Numbered from the stretch's first letter, positions 30,969 to 39,522 are shown. The stretch is 64,000 nucleotides of DNA from Luminiphilus syltensis NOR5-1B (GCF_000158175.1 NZ_DS999411.1:481009-545008), one strand, 5' to 3'. The notes: a model not told the origin generated them from the sequence alone. Numbers and translations are program-made.

Positions 30969-32387
30969 ATGCCCCAAATCCTGCTGGTCGATGACGAACC
31001 TTCACAGCGCCAGTCCCTGCGCAAGGTGCTACGCGCCAGAGATTTCAAAACTGCCGAAGCGGGTTCGGTAGCCGAAGCCCAGGATCAAATCAGCGGCGGG
31101 AAATTCGATCTGGTGATCACGGAGATGAACCTGCCCGGCACCTCCGGTAAGGAACTGATTCGGTTGTGCGCACCGACCCCCGTTATTGTCATGACCAATT
31201 ACGCCAGTCTGCGGTCGGCAGTGGAAGCAATGAAGCTCGGTGCCGCCGACTACATTGCCAAGCCCTGCACCCCCGCCGATCTTGTCGCCGTTGTCGATCA
31301 GGCGATGGTCGGCATCGACGAGAGCACCGGCGCGGGATCGAATTACACCGGGCGCAGCGATGAGGGGTTCTTTACCGGCAAATGTGATGCCATCCGCTCC
31401 CTGTTGCGCAATATCGAAAAGGTCGCCCGAACGGATTCGACCTGCCTCATACTCGGCGAGACCGGCACCGGCAAAGAGCTCACCGCGCGTCAGGTTCACC
31501 TCAACAGCGCGCGGGCCGATCGACGCATGGTCGCGGTTAACTGTGCGGCCATCCCGGATACACTGATCGAGTCGGAACTTTTCGGCTACGAAAAAGGGGC
31601 CTTTACTGGCGCCAATACCAGTCGAGTCGGACTCATCGAAGCCGCCGATGGCGGAACCCTGTTCCTTGATGAAATCGGCGAACTGCCTCTGGCTGCTCAA
31701 GCACGATTGCTACGATTTATTCAGGAAGGAGAAATACGGCGAATCGGATCCACATCGAGCAAACGTGTCAATGTCAGACTGCTGTGCGCAACCCATCGCG
31801 ATCTGGCCGCCCTGGCCTCGCGCAATGAATTTCGTCAGGACCTTTACTACCGCATCAATGTACTGCGGCTCGAGATGCCCCCACTGCGCGAACGTGGCGA
31901 CGACGTTAATGACATGGCTCATTGGTTTGTCAGCCGCCTCTCATCCGAGATGGGCATGCCCGGAAAAAGCCTCACTGACAACGCGCTTCATGCGATATCA
32001 CGCTATCACTGGCCCGGTAATATCCGCGAGCTCGAACACGCCATCGAGCGCGGCGTAGTCATGGCTGAAGGCAGCGAGATCTGTGTCGATGATCTCGGCC
32101 TGGAGACCAACGCCATCCGTCCCATACCCCAGCGGCCACGCGATAGCGAGCGCAGCAGTCCTGTGACCACAGCAACCCACGAGGCCCCGAATGAGACGGC
32201 GCAGGATGTGGGTGTTTCTGAAGAGCTGTCGCTTGAAGATTATTTTCAGCGGTTCGTTCTTGAGTACCAGGATTCCATGAGCGAGACCGAATTGGCGAAA
32301 AAACTAGGTATCAGCCGCAAATGCCTGTGGGAGCGTCGCCAGCGATTCGGATTGCCACGACGCAACGGGCGCAAGAAAACCGCCTGA
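30969..32387 (+). CDS. cbrB: CbrB-like sigma-54 activator with Glu at the phosphorylation site
   Basis: An NtrC-family regulator of 472 residues: receiver (1-120), AAA+ domain with Walker A GETGTGKE, sigma-54 loop GAFTGA and Walker B GGTLFLDEIGEL, and a C-terminal helix-turn-helix (ETELAKKLGISRKCLWERRQRFG) that closely resembles CbrB. Gene order dksA-gluQRS-[this]-pcnB-folK-panBC matches Pseudomonas cbrB. Two things are odd. The kinase gene cbrA, normally just upstream, is absent: only 111 bases separate gluQRS and this gene. And the receiver reads DLVITEMNLPG, so residue 52 is Glu (codon 31122-31124) where the phospho-acceptor Asp belongs. The rest of the pocket (Asp8, Asp9, Thr76, Lys98) is intact. 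It may be constitutively active. Confidence 0.9.
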   Translation: MPQILLVDDEPSQRQSLRKVLRARDFKTAEAGSVAEAQDQISGGKFDLVITEMNLPGTSGKELIRLCAPTPVIVMTNYASLRSAVEAMKLGAADYIAKPCTPADLVAVVDQAMVGIDESTGAGSNYTGRSDEGFFTGKCDAIRSLLRNIEKVARTDSTCLILGETGTGKELTARQVHLNSARADRRMVAVNCAAIPDTLIESELFGYEKGAFTGANTSRVGLIEAADGGTLFLDEIGELPLAAQARLLRFIQEGEIRRIGSTSSKRVNVRLLCATHRDLAALASRNEFRQDLYYRINVLRLEMPPLRERGDDVNDMAHWFVSRLSSEMGMPGKSLTDNALHAISRYHWPGNIRELEHAIERGVVMAEGSEICVDDLGLETNAIRPIPQRPRDSERSSPVTTATHEAPNETAQDVGVSEELSLEDYFQRFVLEYQDSMSETELAKKLGISRKCLWERRQRFGLPRRNGRKKTA

Positions 32388-32417
32388 AACCTCCCGGTCA
32401 GGGATCGAGTCCGTCTA

Positions 32418-32449
32418 TTGGTAACACCAGAAAGTGGTATTTGGTAACA
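32418..32449. promoter_or_regulatory. Two direct TTGGTAACA repeats, candidate CbrB enhancer
   Basis: TTGGTAACA occurs at 32418-32426 and 32441-32449, 23 bases apart (about two helical turns). They lie about 75-105 bases upstream of the -24/-12 element, the normal enhancer distance for sigma-54 activators. They share GTAACA with the sites ahead of cbrB. Confidence 0.6.
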
Positions 32450-32491
32450 AAATGCTTACTTCGCCCAGTAGCAGCAAAGAATTAATTTTAA

Positions 32492-32504
32492 TAAACCCTT
32501 GATT
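32492..32504 (-). promoter_or_regulatory. Perfect IHF consensus between enhancer and promoter
   Basis: Read on the minus strand, AATCAAGGGTTTA matches WATCAANNNNTTR at every defined position. It lies in A/T-rich DNA between the GTAACA repeats and the -24/-12 promoter, where IHF bending brings activator and polymerase together. Confidence 0.6.
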
Positions 32505-32523
32505 ATTAACATTTTTATTTTTT

Positions 32524-32539
32524 TGGCACTACACGTGCA
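32524..32539 (+). promoter_or_regulatory. Sigma-54 (-24/-12) promoter between cbrB and pcnB
   Basis: TGGCAC, five bases (TACAC), GTGCA. The invariant GG and GC are exactly 10 bases apart, and TGGCAC is perfect. Expected transcription start about 32549-32552. Same location as the crcZ promoter in Pseudomonas. Confidence 0.75.
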
Positions 32540-32549
32540 TAATAGGGGT

Positions 32550-32626
32550 CAGAGCCACAACAACAATAAGCGGCCAAATAAAAATAACAGTGCAAACGGA
32601 CCTGGGTGGGGAAGGAGACTTCCCCA
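32550..32626 (+). ncRNA. Candidate CrcZ-like Hfq-binding RNA or pcnB leader
   Basis: The expected transcript opens with CACAACAACAATAAG; AACAACAA (32559-32566) is a perfect AAYAAYAA motif of the kind that titrates Hfq/Crc. A second A-rich motif, AAAAATAA (32580-32587), follows. A perfect 8-bp stem, TGGGGAAG/CTTCCCCA (32607-32626), comes next, but it is followed by TGTTTCGTTG rather than a T-run. CCCCA can instead pair with TGGGG further on, so two folds compete. Either a short sRNA ends near here or the RNA continues as the pcnB 5' leader. The rest of 32627-32725 holds no gene. Pseudomonas crcZ is about 400 nt with five motifs, so this is at best a reduced form. Confidence 0.45.
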
Positions 32627-32725
32627 TGTTTCGTTGTGGGGTCCTGTAATCTTTGACACTTCTCCATTGCCAGAGTTCCCCGGGGTAGTAAACTTGCGCT
32701 CACACGCAACTGCTAAGGACGACCT

Positions 32726-34024
32726 TTGAGGGTCATCACCCCCGACGTACACCGCATCAGCCCCAACCTCGTCAGCGAGGCCGCTGTCAAAGTGGTATCC
32801 CGGCTTAAGTCCAAAGGCTACGAAGCTTACATCGTCGGTGGCGCCGTTCGCGACCTCCTCCTTGGCGGGCAACCCAAAGACTTTGATGTCGGTACCAACG
32901 CCACCCCCGAGCAAATAAAAGCGGTGTTCAAGAACGCGCGGATCATCGGTCGACGCTTCCAGATCGTCCATGTGCGCTTCGGCCCCGAAATTATCGAAGT
33001 CACCACCTATCGTGGTCACCACGCCTCGGGCTCTGCCCCGGCATCGGGCAAGGATAGCGGCAATACCAAAGCCCACAGCCGGCAATCCGATAAGGGCCTG
33101 CTGTTGCGTGACAATGTTTATGGGACGCTCGAGGAGGACGCCGCCCGCCGCGACCTGACTATCAATGCGCTTTACTATGATCCCGAGGACGAGTCGGTTC
33201 TCGACCAGCTAAACGGCATGGCCGACGTCGAGGCCCGGTTGGTGCGAGTCATCGGGGAACCCCACACGCGCTATCGCGAGGATCCCGTACGCATGCTGCG
33301 GGTTCTGCGGTTTGCCGCCAAATTGCAGTTCGACGTCGAGTCTGAGACCGATCACGCGATCGCCGAATGCGCACCGCTGCTCGCTGAGATTCCATCGGCA
33401 CGGCTTTTCGATGAATTTTTAAAGCTGTTCATGGCCGGTTATGCCACGCCCACCTTCAAATTGCTGTATCGCTATGGCCTACTGCACCATCTTTTTCCTG
33501 AACCCACCCGGGTTCTTGCACATGAAGCCAGGCACTACGAATTAGTGGTTGCCGCGATGGAAAGTACGGATCGCCGTGTACGGGAAGATCGGCCGGTGAC
33601 GCCCGCCTTTCTGCTCGCCGCCATTATGTGGCCCGTCGTTCAGGAGCGTGCTGCAGAGTTGATCCATGCCGGCGAGACCGCTATTCCCGCCTTCCACAGC
33701 TCTGGCCAACAGGTTGTGGCTGAGGTCTGTGTGCATACCGCCATACCTAAACGATTCTCCCTGCCCATGCGGGAAATGTGGGATTTTCAGCCCAAGCTGG
33801 AGCGACGTCAGCCGAAACAGATCAAAAGTCTACTCGCCAGCCGCCGCTTCCGTGCCGCGTACGACCTGCTCCTGCTCCGGGAGGCCTCGGGTGAGAAACT
33901 GAATGACTGTGGTCAATTCTGGACCGAGCAGCAGGAAATCTATCCCGATCTGGTGGGTTCAGCACCACGCAGGGATCCACCCCCCAACCGGCGTCGCGGG
34001 CGGCGCAGGCGCACGCCCCAGTGA
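32726..34024 (+). CDS. pcnB: Poly(A) polymerase I
   Basis: Adds 3' poly(A) tails that mark RNA for decay. The 432-residue class II nucleotidyltransferase has GGAVRDLLLGGQPKDFD with the catalytic Asp pair (DFD), RRDLTINALYYD and VRMLRVLRFAAKL. The basic tail (RRGRRRR) near the C terminus is typical of PcnB as opposed to CCA-adding enzyme. Start is TTG at 32726, with AAGGA 8 bases upstream. The folK GTG overlaps the stop (GTGA). It lies downstream of the sigma-54 region and could be partly transcribed from it. Confidence 0.95.
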   Translation: MRVITPDVHRISPNLVSEAAVKVVSRLKSKGYEAYIVGGAVRDLLLGGQPKDFDVGTNATPEQIKAVFKNARIIGRRFQIVHVRFGPEIIEVTTYRGHHASGSAPASGKDSGNTKAHSRQSDKGLLLRDNVYGTLEEDAARRDLTINALYYDPEDESVLDQLNGMADVEARLVRVIGEPHTRYREDPVRMLRVLRFAAKLQFDVESETDHAIAECAPLLAEIPSARLFDEFLKLFMAGYATPTFKLLYRYGLLHHLFPEPTRVLAHEARHYELVVAAMESTDRRVREDRPVTPAFLLAAIMWPVVQERAAELIHAGETAIPAFHSSGQQVVAEVCVHTAIPKRFSLPMREMWDFQPKLERRQPKQIKSLLASRRFRAAYDLLLLREASGEKLNDCGQFWTEQQEIYPDLVGSAPRRDPPPNRRRGRRRRTPQ

Positions 34025-34542
34025 ATACCGCCTATATCGGTCTTGGCGCCAATATCGAGTCCCCCGCACAGCAGTTACTCGATGCCGCAGCCGCGCTTTC
34101 ACGACTCCCCGACAGCGAGATTGCCGGCTGCTCGAAGGTGTATCAATCACCGCCGATGGGACCCCAGGATCAACCGGACTTCCTCAACGCCTGTGTACAT
34201 TTACGTACCGGGTTAACGCCCATCAAATTACTGGATCACCTGCAGTCCATCGAGGCAAGACAGGGACGAAGGCGCGAACGGCGCTGGGGTGAGCGTTGTA
34301 TTGACCTGGATATCCTGGTGTTCAACGACCTGGTTATGGAGACTCCTCGACTCACCCTTCCCCATCCGGGAATCGGCCATCGACGCTTTGTTTTACAGCC
34401 CCTGAGCGACCTGCTGGCGCCCCACCACCACCTCGCGGGAGTCGGCGAACTGGGCGCGCTCAGTGCGAGGCTGGAAGATGCACCCCTCCAAGTCACGGAT
34501 TTGTCCCTCGAGTCCGTCCTCATTCAGGTCGTCACCCAATGA
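34021..34542 (+). CDS. folK: HPPK, 6-hydroxymethyl-dihydropterin pyrophosphokinase
   Basis: Transfers pyrophosphate to the pterin in folate synthesis. The 173-residue protein has YIGLGANIESP at the start, RRERRWGERCIDLDILVFND (the HPPK signature with Asp pair) and LPHPGIGHRRFVLQPLSDL. GTG start overlapping pcnB; stop overlaps the next ATG (ATGA). Confidence 0.96.
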   Translation: MNTAYIGLGANIESPAQQLLDAAAALSRLPDSEIAGCSKVYQSPPMGPQDQPDFLNACVHLRTGLTPIKLLDHLQSIEARQGRRRERRWGERCIDLDILVFNDLVMETPRLTLPHPGIGHRRFVLQPLSDLLAPHHHLAGVGELGALSARLEDAPLQVTDLSLESVLIQVVTQ

Positions 34543-35222
34543 TTGAAATCACCGCCGGTGACGGTATCGATCTTCGGGGTCGATCCGCCCCCGGTTTTAT
34601 TGCGGTTGAAGGGCCCATTGGCGTGGGTAAAACCACGCTGGCCAACCGGCTCGCGGGCACCTTCAATTATGATGTGCTGCTGGAGGATCCCCAGGAAAAC
34701 CCGTTTCTGGAGCGCTTCTATCAGAACCCACGGCAAACGGCATTGGCCACCCAGTTATTCTTCCTGTTCCAGCGCGCGCAGAAAATACAGGATATGCGCC
34801 AGCAGGATATTTTCGAGCCGGTCAGGGTCGCCGATTTTCTGATCGATAAAGACCCGCTGTTCGCCCGAGTCAATCTCGATAGCGACGAGTATCAGCTGTA
34901 TAACAAGGTTTATGGACAGCTCACCATTGATGCGCCAACCCCCGATCTGGTCATTTACCTGCAGGCGTCGGTCGATCGCCTGCAGGAGCGGATCCAACAG
35001 CGGGGACTCCCGGCGGAGCGCCATATCGATCGTGAGTACCTCGAAACACTCAATGAGGTCTACAGCGAGTTTTTTCTCTATTACGATGCTGCACCGCTTT
35101 TGATCATCAATGCCAATGAGCTCGATTTATCCGACAACGACCGCGACTACAGACAACTGGTTGACTATCTACTTGATGTTCGCAGTGGACGTCACTACTT
35201 CAACCCCACCTTCTTCGGTTAA
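34539..35222 (+). CDS. Deoxynucleoside kinase (dGK/dAK family)
   Basis: A 227-residue P-loop kinase of the dNK/dCK family: P-loop EGPIGVGKTTLA (about residues 24-35), the ED-type motif LLEDPQENPFLERFYQN, the QLFFLFQRAQKI segment and the lid RIQQRGLPAERHIDREYL. It phosphorylates deoxynucleosides for salvage; base specificity is not clear from motifs. It sits between folK and panB, which are usually adjacent. Confidence 0.88.
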   Translation: MIEITAGDGIDLRGRSAPGFIAVEGPIGVGKTTLANRLAGTFNYDVLLEDPQENPFLERFYQNPRQTALATQLFFLFQRAQKIQDMRQQDIFEPVRVADFLIDKDPLFARVNLDSDEYQLYNKVYGQLTIDAPTPDLVIYLQASVDRLQERIQQRGLPAERHIDREYLETLNEVYSEFFLYYDAAPLLIINANELDLSDNDRDYRQLVDYLLDVRSGRHYFNPTFFG

Positions 35223-35272
35223 GCTGCGGTTAGGGCTCAAGTGACCGAATTAACGACGCAGGAATCGAAGCC

Positions 35273-36064
35273 ATGAAACGCGTAACCATCAGTACGTTGG
35301 ATGCCATGAAGGCCGCGGGCGATAAATTTGTGATGATCACTGCCTATGATGCGACCTTTGCCCGCCTGGTCAGCGAGGCGGGTGCAGAAACCATTCTCGT
35401 CGGCGATTCTCTGGGCATGGTGTTGCAGGGTCATGACACAACGATTCCCGTCGACCTCGAAGCCATGGCCTACCACACCGCCTGTGTTGCGCGGGCAAGA
35501 CCCCACTCATTGATTGTCGCTGACATGCCGTTCATGTCCTACTCAAGCACTGACGATGCGTTGGCAGCGGGTACCCAGCTGATGCAGGCCGGTGCACAAA
35601 TGATCAAGATGGAGGGCGGTACCTGGCTCAGCGACAGTATCAACCAGTTGGTCGAGCGCGGCATTCCCGTTTGCGCCCACCTGGGCCTGACACCGCAATC
35701 GGTCAATGTTTTCGGTGGCTATCGGGTACAGGGTAAGACGCCAAAAGAAGCGAAATCCATTCTTGCGGACGCCGTAGAGATTCAGGATGCAGGAGCCAGC
35801 CTGCTGGTACTTGAGTGCGTGCCTGCGCACCTTGCGGCCGACATCAGCTCCAAGCTCGACATCCCGGTTATTGGTATCGGTGCCGGGGCGGGTACCGATG
35901 CCCAGGTACTGGTGCTCCACGACTTGCTGGGCCTCAGCGATGTAACACCCAAGTTCGTGCAGAACTTCATGGCCGAGGCGGATTCAGTTCAAGACGCGCT
36001 CAAGGCGTTTGTCGCAGCGGTGAAGTCCGGTGATTATCCGCTCGAACAGCACACCTACACCTAG
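35273..36064 (+). CDS. panB: Ketopantoate hydroxymethyltransferase
   Basis: First committed step of pantothenate synthesis. The 263-residue barrel protein has VMITAYDATFARLVSEAG, GDSLGMVLQGHDTTIPVDLEAM, KMEGG and HLGLTPQSVNVFGGYRVQGK, all standard. panC follows after 7 bases. Confidence 0.97.
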   Translation: MKRVTISTLDAMKAAGDKFVMITAYDATFARLVSEAGAETILVGDSLGMVLQGHDTTIPVDLEAMAYHTACVARARPHSLIVADMPFMSYSSTDDALAAGTQLMQAGAQMIKMEGGTWLSDSINQLVERGIPVCAHLGLTPQSVNVFGGYRVQGKTPKEAKSILADAVEIQDAGASLLVLECVPAHLAADISSKLDIPVIGIGAGAGTDAQVLVLHDLLGLSDVTPKFVQNFMAEADSVQDALKAFVAAVKSGDYPLEQHTYT

Positions 36065-36071
36065 CCGCTGA

Positions 36072-36914
36072 ATGGAAATCGTTTCAGATTCCAACGCCCT
36101 GCGCTCAAGTCTGGCCCAATGCGCTGACAACACGAAAACCGTGGCCTTTGTACCGACCATGGGTAATCTTCATGCGGGCCATCTTGCGCTGGTTGACCGG
36201 GCGCGGCACGTTGCCGATTGTGTGGCCGTATCCATCTTTGTTAATCCGATGCAGTTCGGCCAGAACGAAGACCTCGATAGTTATCCCCGCAGCCTGCAAA
36301 AGGACATCGAGCAGCTGGAACGCCTGGATACCGACCTGGTATTTACCCCGACCACCAGCGACATATACCCCGAGGGTATTGATCGCCATACGCAAGTGAA
36401 AGCACCGGGGTTAACCAATGTCCTCTGTGGTGCCAGCCGGCCGGGACATTTCGATGGGGTGACTACGGTCTGCTGCAAGCTATTCAACCTCGTTCGGCCC
36501 GACGTGGCTATTTTCGGCGAAAAAGACCTGCAGCAAGTGATGGTCATCCGCAAAATGGTAAGCGATCTCGCCCTGCCACTGAACATCGAGACCGTGGCCA
36601 CAGCAAGAGCTGAAGATGGTCTCGCACTAAGCTCGAGAAACGGGCGTCTCACCCCGGAGGAACGGGCGAAGGCACCCTCGATTTATCAGGCGCTTGTCGA
36701 CTGTGCGCAGGCTATTCGTGGCGGAGATCGAGATTTTCAACGCCTGCAGAAAACCACCATCGAGCATCTCGATAATGTCGGTTTTGCTACCGATTACTTC
36801 GAGATCCGTCGCCGCGATAATCTCGAGCTGGCAACCCCGGAAGACACCGAGCTGGCCATTTTTGCAGCCGCCAGGCTCGGTAGCACTCGTTTGATCGACA
36901 ACATCAGTGTCTGA
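36072..36914 (+). CDS. panC: Pantoate-beta-alanine ligase
   Basis: Joins pantoate and beta-alanine. The 280-residue product has VPTMGNLHAGHLALVDRA (HIGH-like, about residues 27-44), FVNPMQFGQNEDLDSYPR, GEKDLQQ and LALSSRNGRLT. The last gene of this plus-strand run; no panD follows. Confidence 0.97.
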   Translation: MEIVSDSNALRSSLAQCADNTKTVAFVPTMGNLHAGHLALVDRARHVADCVAVSIFVNPMQFGQNEDLDSYPRSLQKDIEQLERLDTDLVFTPTTSDIYPEGIDRHTQVKAPGLTNVLCGASRPGHFDGVTTVCCKLFNLVRPDVAIFGEKDLQQVMVIRKMVSDLALPLNIETVATARAEDGLALSSRNGRLTPEERAKAPSIYQALVDCAQAIRGGDRDFQRLQKTTIEHLDNVGFATDYFEIRRRDNLELATPEDTELAIFAAARLGSTRLIDNISV

Positions 36915-37400
36915 TCATCGATTGTTGGGCTCGAGCCAGGTAAAACCCGCCTCACCGAAATACATCACCCCAGCGCGCATCGCGATAAGGCGCAGTCGAT
37001 CATCACTACCAGGCAATTGCGCAAGCTCGAGTTGCCATTCGCCCGGATTATCACCCACCTGCCTCGCCGCTGTGGGCGCTTCAGGACCCTGATTGACGAG
37101 CCCCAGTAGCAACGAATCGAGGGGAAACACCGACGATATACGCAGCCCGGCCGATTCCTGGTCAAGGCGGGAGATCTCGAGCTGAAAATCTTCATTACGC
37201 AGTCGACAGATGCCACCTCCGTATCGGCAGCCGCTTTGTTCAACAAGAGGGTAGGACTGCCCGGGCTCTGCTTTTTGGGGCATCAATAAATCACCCCCCA
37301 TAAACCAACCCACTGCGAACCATGCCAGGACGGCCAGCACGGGGGTGACCAGCATAGCGATCACCACGTGCTTGTTCTTCATAAGCGACACTACAGACAT
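36915..37400 (-). CDS. Single-pass membrane protein of unknown function
   Basis: A 161-residue protein from ATG 37400 (MSVVSLMKNKHVVIAMLV, with GAGAG upstream). One N-terminal membrane segment (about residues 10-30) is followed by a periplasmic domain containing a Cys pair (SGCRYGGGICRL) and mostly beta-like sequence (EDFQLEISRLDQESAGLRI, LRLIAMRAGVMYFGEAGF). I do not recognise the family. It is convergent with panC, with no gap between stop codons. Confidence 0.75.
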   Translation of the reverse strand: MSVVSLMKNKHVVIAMLVTPVLAVLAWFAVGWFMGGDLLMPQKAEPGQSYPLVEQSGCRYGGGICRLRNEDFQLEISRLDQESAGLRISSVFPLDSLLLGLVNQGPEAPTAARQVGDNPGEWQLELAQLPGSDDRLRLIAMRAGVMYFGEAGFTWLEPNNR

Positions 37401-37474
37401 AGGTTTTCTCTCATCAATCGCCAGGGCGCGGTAAACACGCGGGTAACCCGGCTTATCTGGCAAAAATAGCGCAT

Positions 37475-37495
37475 AAAAAAGGGGGCAAAGCCCCC
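37475..37495 (-). terminator. Intrinsic terminator after the symporter gene
   Basis: GGGGGC (37481-37486) pairs with GCCCCC (37490-37495) over a short AAA loop. On the minus strand the stem is followed by six T's. It ends the porin/symporter transcript. Confidence 0.9.
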
Positions 37496-37522
37496 AAAGA
37501 TTACAACAGTGCAACAGAAAGA

Positions 37523-39253
37523 TCAGTGCGTCTGGGCAATACTCGCGCCCACCGGAACACGAATGTCCTCGACCAGTGCCTGGATACGCTCGGGCGGCGC
37601 AGCCGTGACCTTGCTGACCACGATCGCCACGGTAAAGTTAATCACCGCACCGATGCAGCCAAAGGCGTTGGGCTCAATACCCATGAACCAGTTGCTACCG
37701 AGTCCTTCCAGGTAACGCCACTCGGGTATGAACATGATCCCCTTGTGCTGGAACACGTAGAAGAGGGTGACACCGATACCGGCAACCATGCCTGCAATTG
37801 CCCCTTCGCGAGTAATCTTTCTCGAGAAGATACCCATCATCAGCACCGGGAAAATCGAGGAAGCGGCAAGGCCGAACGCCAAGGCCACCGTCCCCGCGGC
37901 AAATCCTGGCGGGTGCAGCCCGAGATAGCCGGCGCCGACAATCGCGAGCGCCATCGCCACCCGGGAGGCACGAAGTTCCTGCTTCTCGCTGATATTGGGT
38001 AGCAGCATCCCCTTGAGTAGGTCGTGGGAAATGGCTGACGAAATTGCGAGCAACAGTCCCGCAGCGGTAGACAGCGCCGCGGCCAGGCCGCCTGCCGCGA
38101 CCAGGGCAATCACCCAGTTGGGCAGATTGGCGATCTCGGGGTTAGCCAGTACCAGAATATCCCTATCCAGCTTGACCAACTCATTGACCGACTCGTCGGC
38201 ACTGTACTGGATACGACCATCACCGTTCTTGTCTTCAATCTCGAGAAGGCCCGTGGTCTCCCAGTTCTTGAACCAATCGGGACGCTCATCAATTTTCAGG
38301 TATTCACCCGGACTCGGTTCAATGGTCTGCATGATATTGAGACGCGCCATACCGGCGACCGCTGGTGCCGTGGTGTAAAGAATGGCGATAAAGATCAACG
38401 CCCACCCGGCAGAGCTTCGCGCATCCTTCACCTTGGGTACGGTGAAGAACCGGATAATGACATGGGGCAAGCCCGCGGTTCCGATCATGAGTGAAGCGGT
38501 GTAGGCGAACATATTGAGCGTACTCAGTCGTCCGGTCGTCGTGTACTCGGAAAAGCCGAGATCCATCACCATCATATCGAGCTTGTCGAGCAGGTAGGTA
38601 TCCGTACCCACCAAAGTGCTACCGAGCCCCAATTGCGGGAACGGATTACCGGTAAGCTGCAGGCTGATGAAGATCGCTGGAATCGTGTAGGCGAGAATCA
38701 AAACGCAGTACTGGGCGATCTGGGTATAGGTAATCCCCTTCATTCCACCGAGCACAGCGTAGAAGAAGACAATGACCATACCGGTGTACAGCCCGGTCTC
38801 GTAATCGGTCTCGAGGAAACGTGAGAAAGCCACACCGATACCTTTCATCTGACCGATGACATAAGTCACCGAGCAAATGATCAGGCAGATCACCGCCACG
38901 GTTCGCGCGGTATCCGAGTAAAATCGGTCACCGATAAACTCAGGCACAGTGAACTTACCGTACTTTCGCAGATAGGGTGCCAGCAGCATGGCCAGTATCA
39001 CGTAGCCACCGGTCCACCCCATCAGGAACACCGAGCCGCCGTAACCCATAAACGCGATCAGACCCGCCATACCAATAAACGATGCGGCCGACATCCAGTC
39101 GGCGGCGGTTGCCATACCATTGGCGACCGGGTGAATACCCCCGCCTGCAACATAAAACTCTTTTGTTGAACCGGCGCGTGCCCAAATGGCAATGCCGATA
39201 TAGATGGCGAAGGTGAAACCTACAACAATGTAGGTGATCGTTTGCAGTTCCAT
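37523..39253 (-). CDS. Sodium:solute symporter, ActP-like (VC_2705 subfamily)
   Basis: A 576-residue SLC5-type transporter with about 13 membrane helices: WMSAASFIGMAGLIAF, TVPEFIGDRFYSDTARTVAV and GMKGITYTQIAQYCVLILAY are family signatures shared with acetate permease ActP. A polar insert (about residues 315-370, ERPDWFKNWETTG..DKNGDGRIQYSADESV) has an EF-hand-like DKNGDGRI loop, common in this subfamily. It is preceded by its usual DUF4212 partner, with TAATG overlap. Acetate or another small carboxylate is the likely substrate, from family and neighbours. Confidence 0.9.
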   Translation of the reverse strand: MELQTITYIVVGFTFAIYIGIAIWARAGSTKEFYVAGGGIHPVANGMATAADWMSAASFIGMAGLIAFMGYGGSVFLMGWTGGYVILAMLLAPYLRKYGKFTVPEFIGDRFYSDTARTVAVICLIICSVTYVIGQMKGIGVAFSRFLETDYETGLYTGMVIVFFYAVLGGMKGITYTQIAQYCVLILAYTIPAIFISLQLTGNPFPQLGLGSTLVGTDTYLLDKLDMMVMDLGFSEYTTTGRLSTLNMFAYTASLMIGTAGLPHVIIRFFTVPKVKDARSSAGWALIFIAILYTTAPAVAGMARLNIMQTIEPSPGEYLKIDERPDWFKNWETTGLLEIEDKNGDGRIQYSADESVNELVKLDRDILVLANPEIANLPNWVIALVAAGGLAAALSTAAGLLLAISSAISHDLLKGMLLPNISEKQELRASRVAMALAIVGAGYLGLHPPGFAAGTVALAFGLAASSIFPVLMMGIFSRKITREGAIAGMVAGIGVTLFYVFQHKGIMFIPEWRYLEGLGSNWFMGIEPNAFGCIGAVINFTVAIVVSKVTAAPPERIQALVEDIRVPVGASIAQTH

Positions 39254-39522
39254 TATTCTTCCTCCTCGACATCAAATTCCTTGTCGAGTCGACCCATCGC
39301 CCAGGTGTAGTAAAACACCAGCAGAATAAAGGTATAAATCGACCCCTGTTGTGCGAACCAGAATCCTAATTTGTAGCCTCCCAGATGGATGGCATTCAAT
39401 TGATCAACAAGCAGTATTCCGAAGCCGTAGCTCACTGCGAACCAGATCACTCCGAGTTTGACCATGAGTGACTTGTTGCGGCGCCAGTACTCTTCGGCAT
39501 TTTTTTCAGACAGATTTGACAT
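39253..39522 (-). CDS. DUF4212 small symporter partner
   Basis: An 89-residue protein with two membrane helices (KLGVIWFAVSYGFGILLVDQ and SIYTFILLVFYYTWAMGRL) and an acidic tail (DVEEEE). I use the ATG at 39522 (MSNLSEKNAEEYWRRN), which has GGAGAA upstream. This family is nearly always the partner of VC_2705-type symporters. Its stop shares a base with the symporter start. Confidence 0.9.
   Translation of the reverse strand: MSNLSEKNAEEYWRRNKSLMVKLGVIWFAVSYGFGILLVDQLNAIHLGGYKLGFWFAQQGSIYTFILLVFYYTWAMGRLDKEFDVEEEE

Noticed and set aside
32499-32729. A 76-codon plus-strand frame over the sigma-54 region
   Set aside because: It starts upstream of the promoter and encodes low-complexity Asn/Lys; the DNA is better explained as regulatory.
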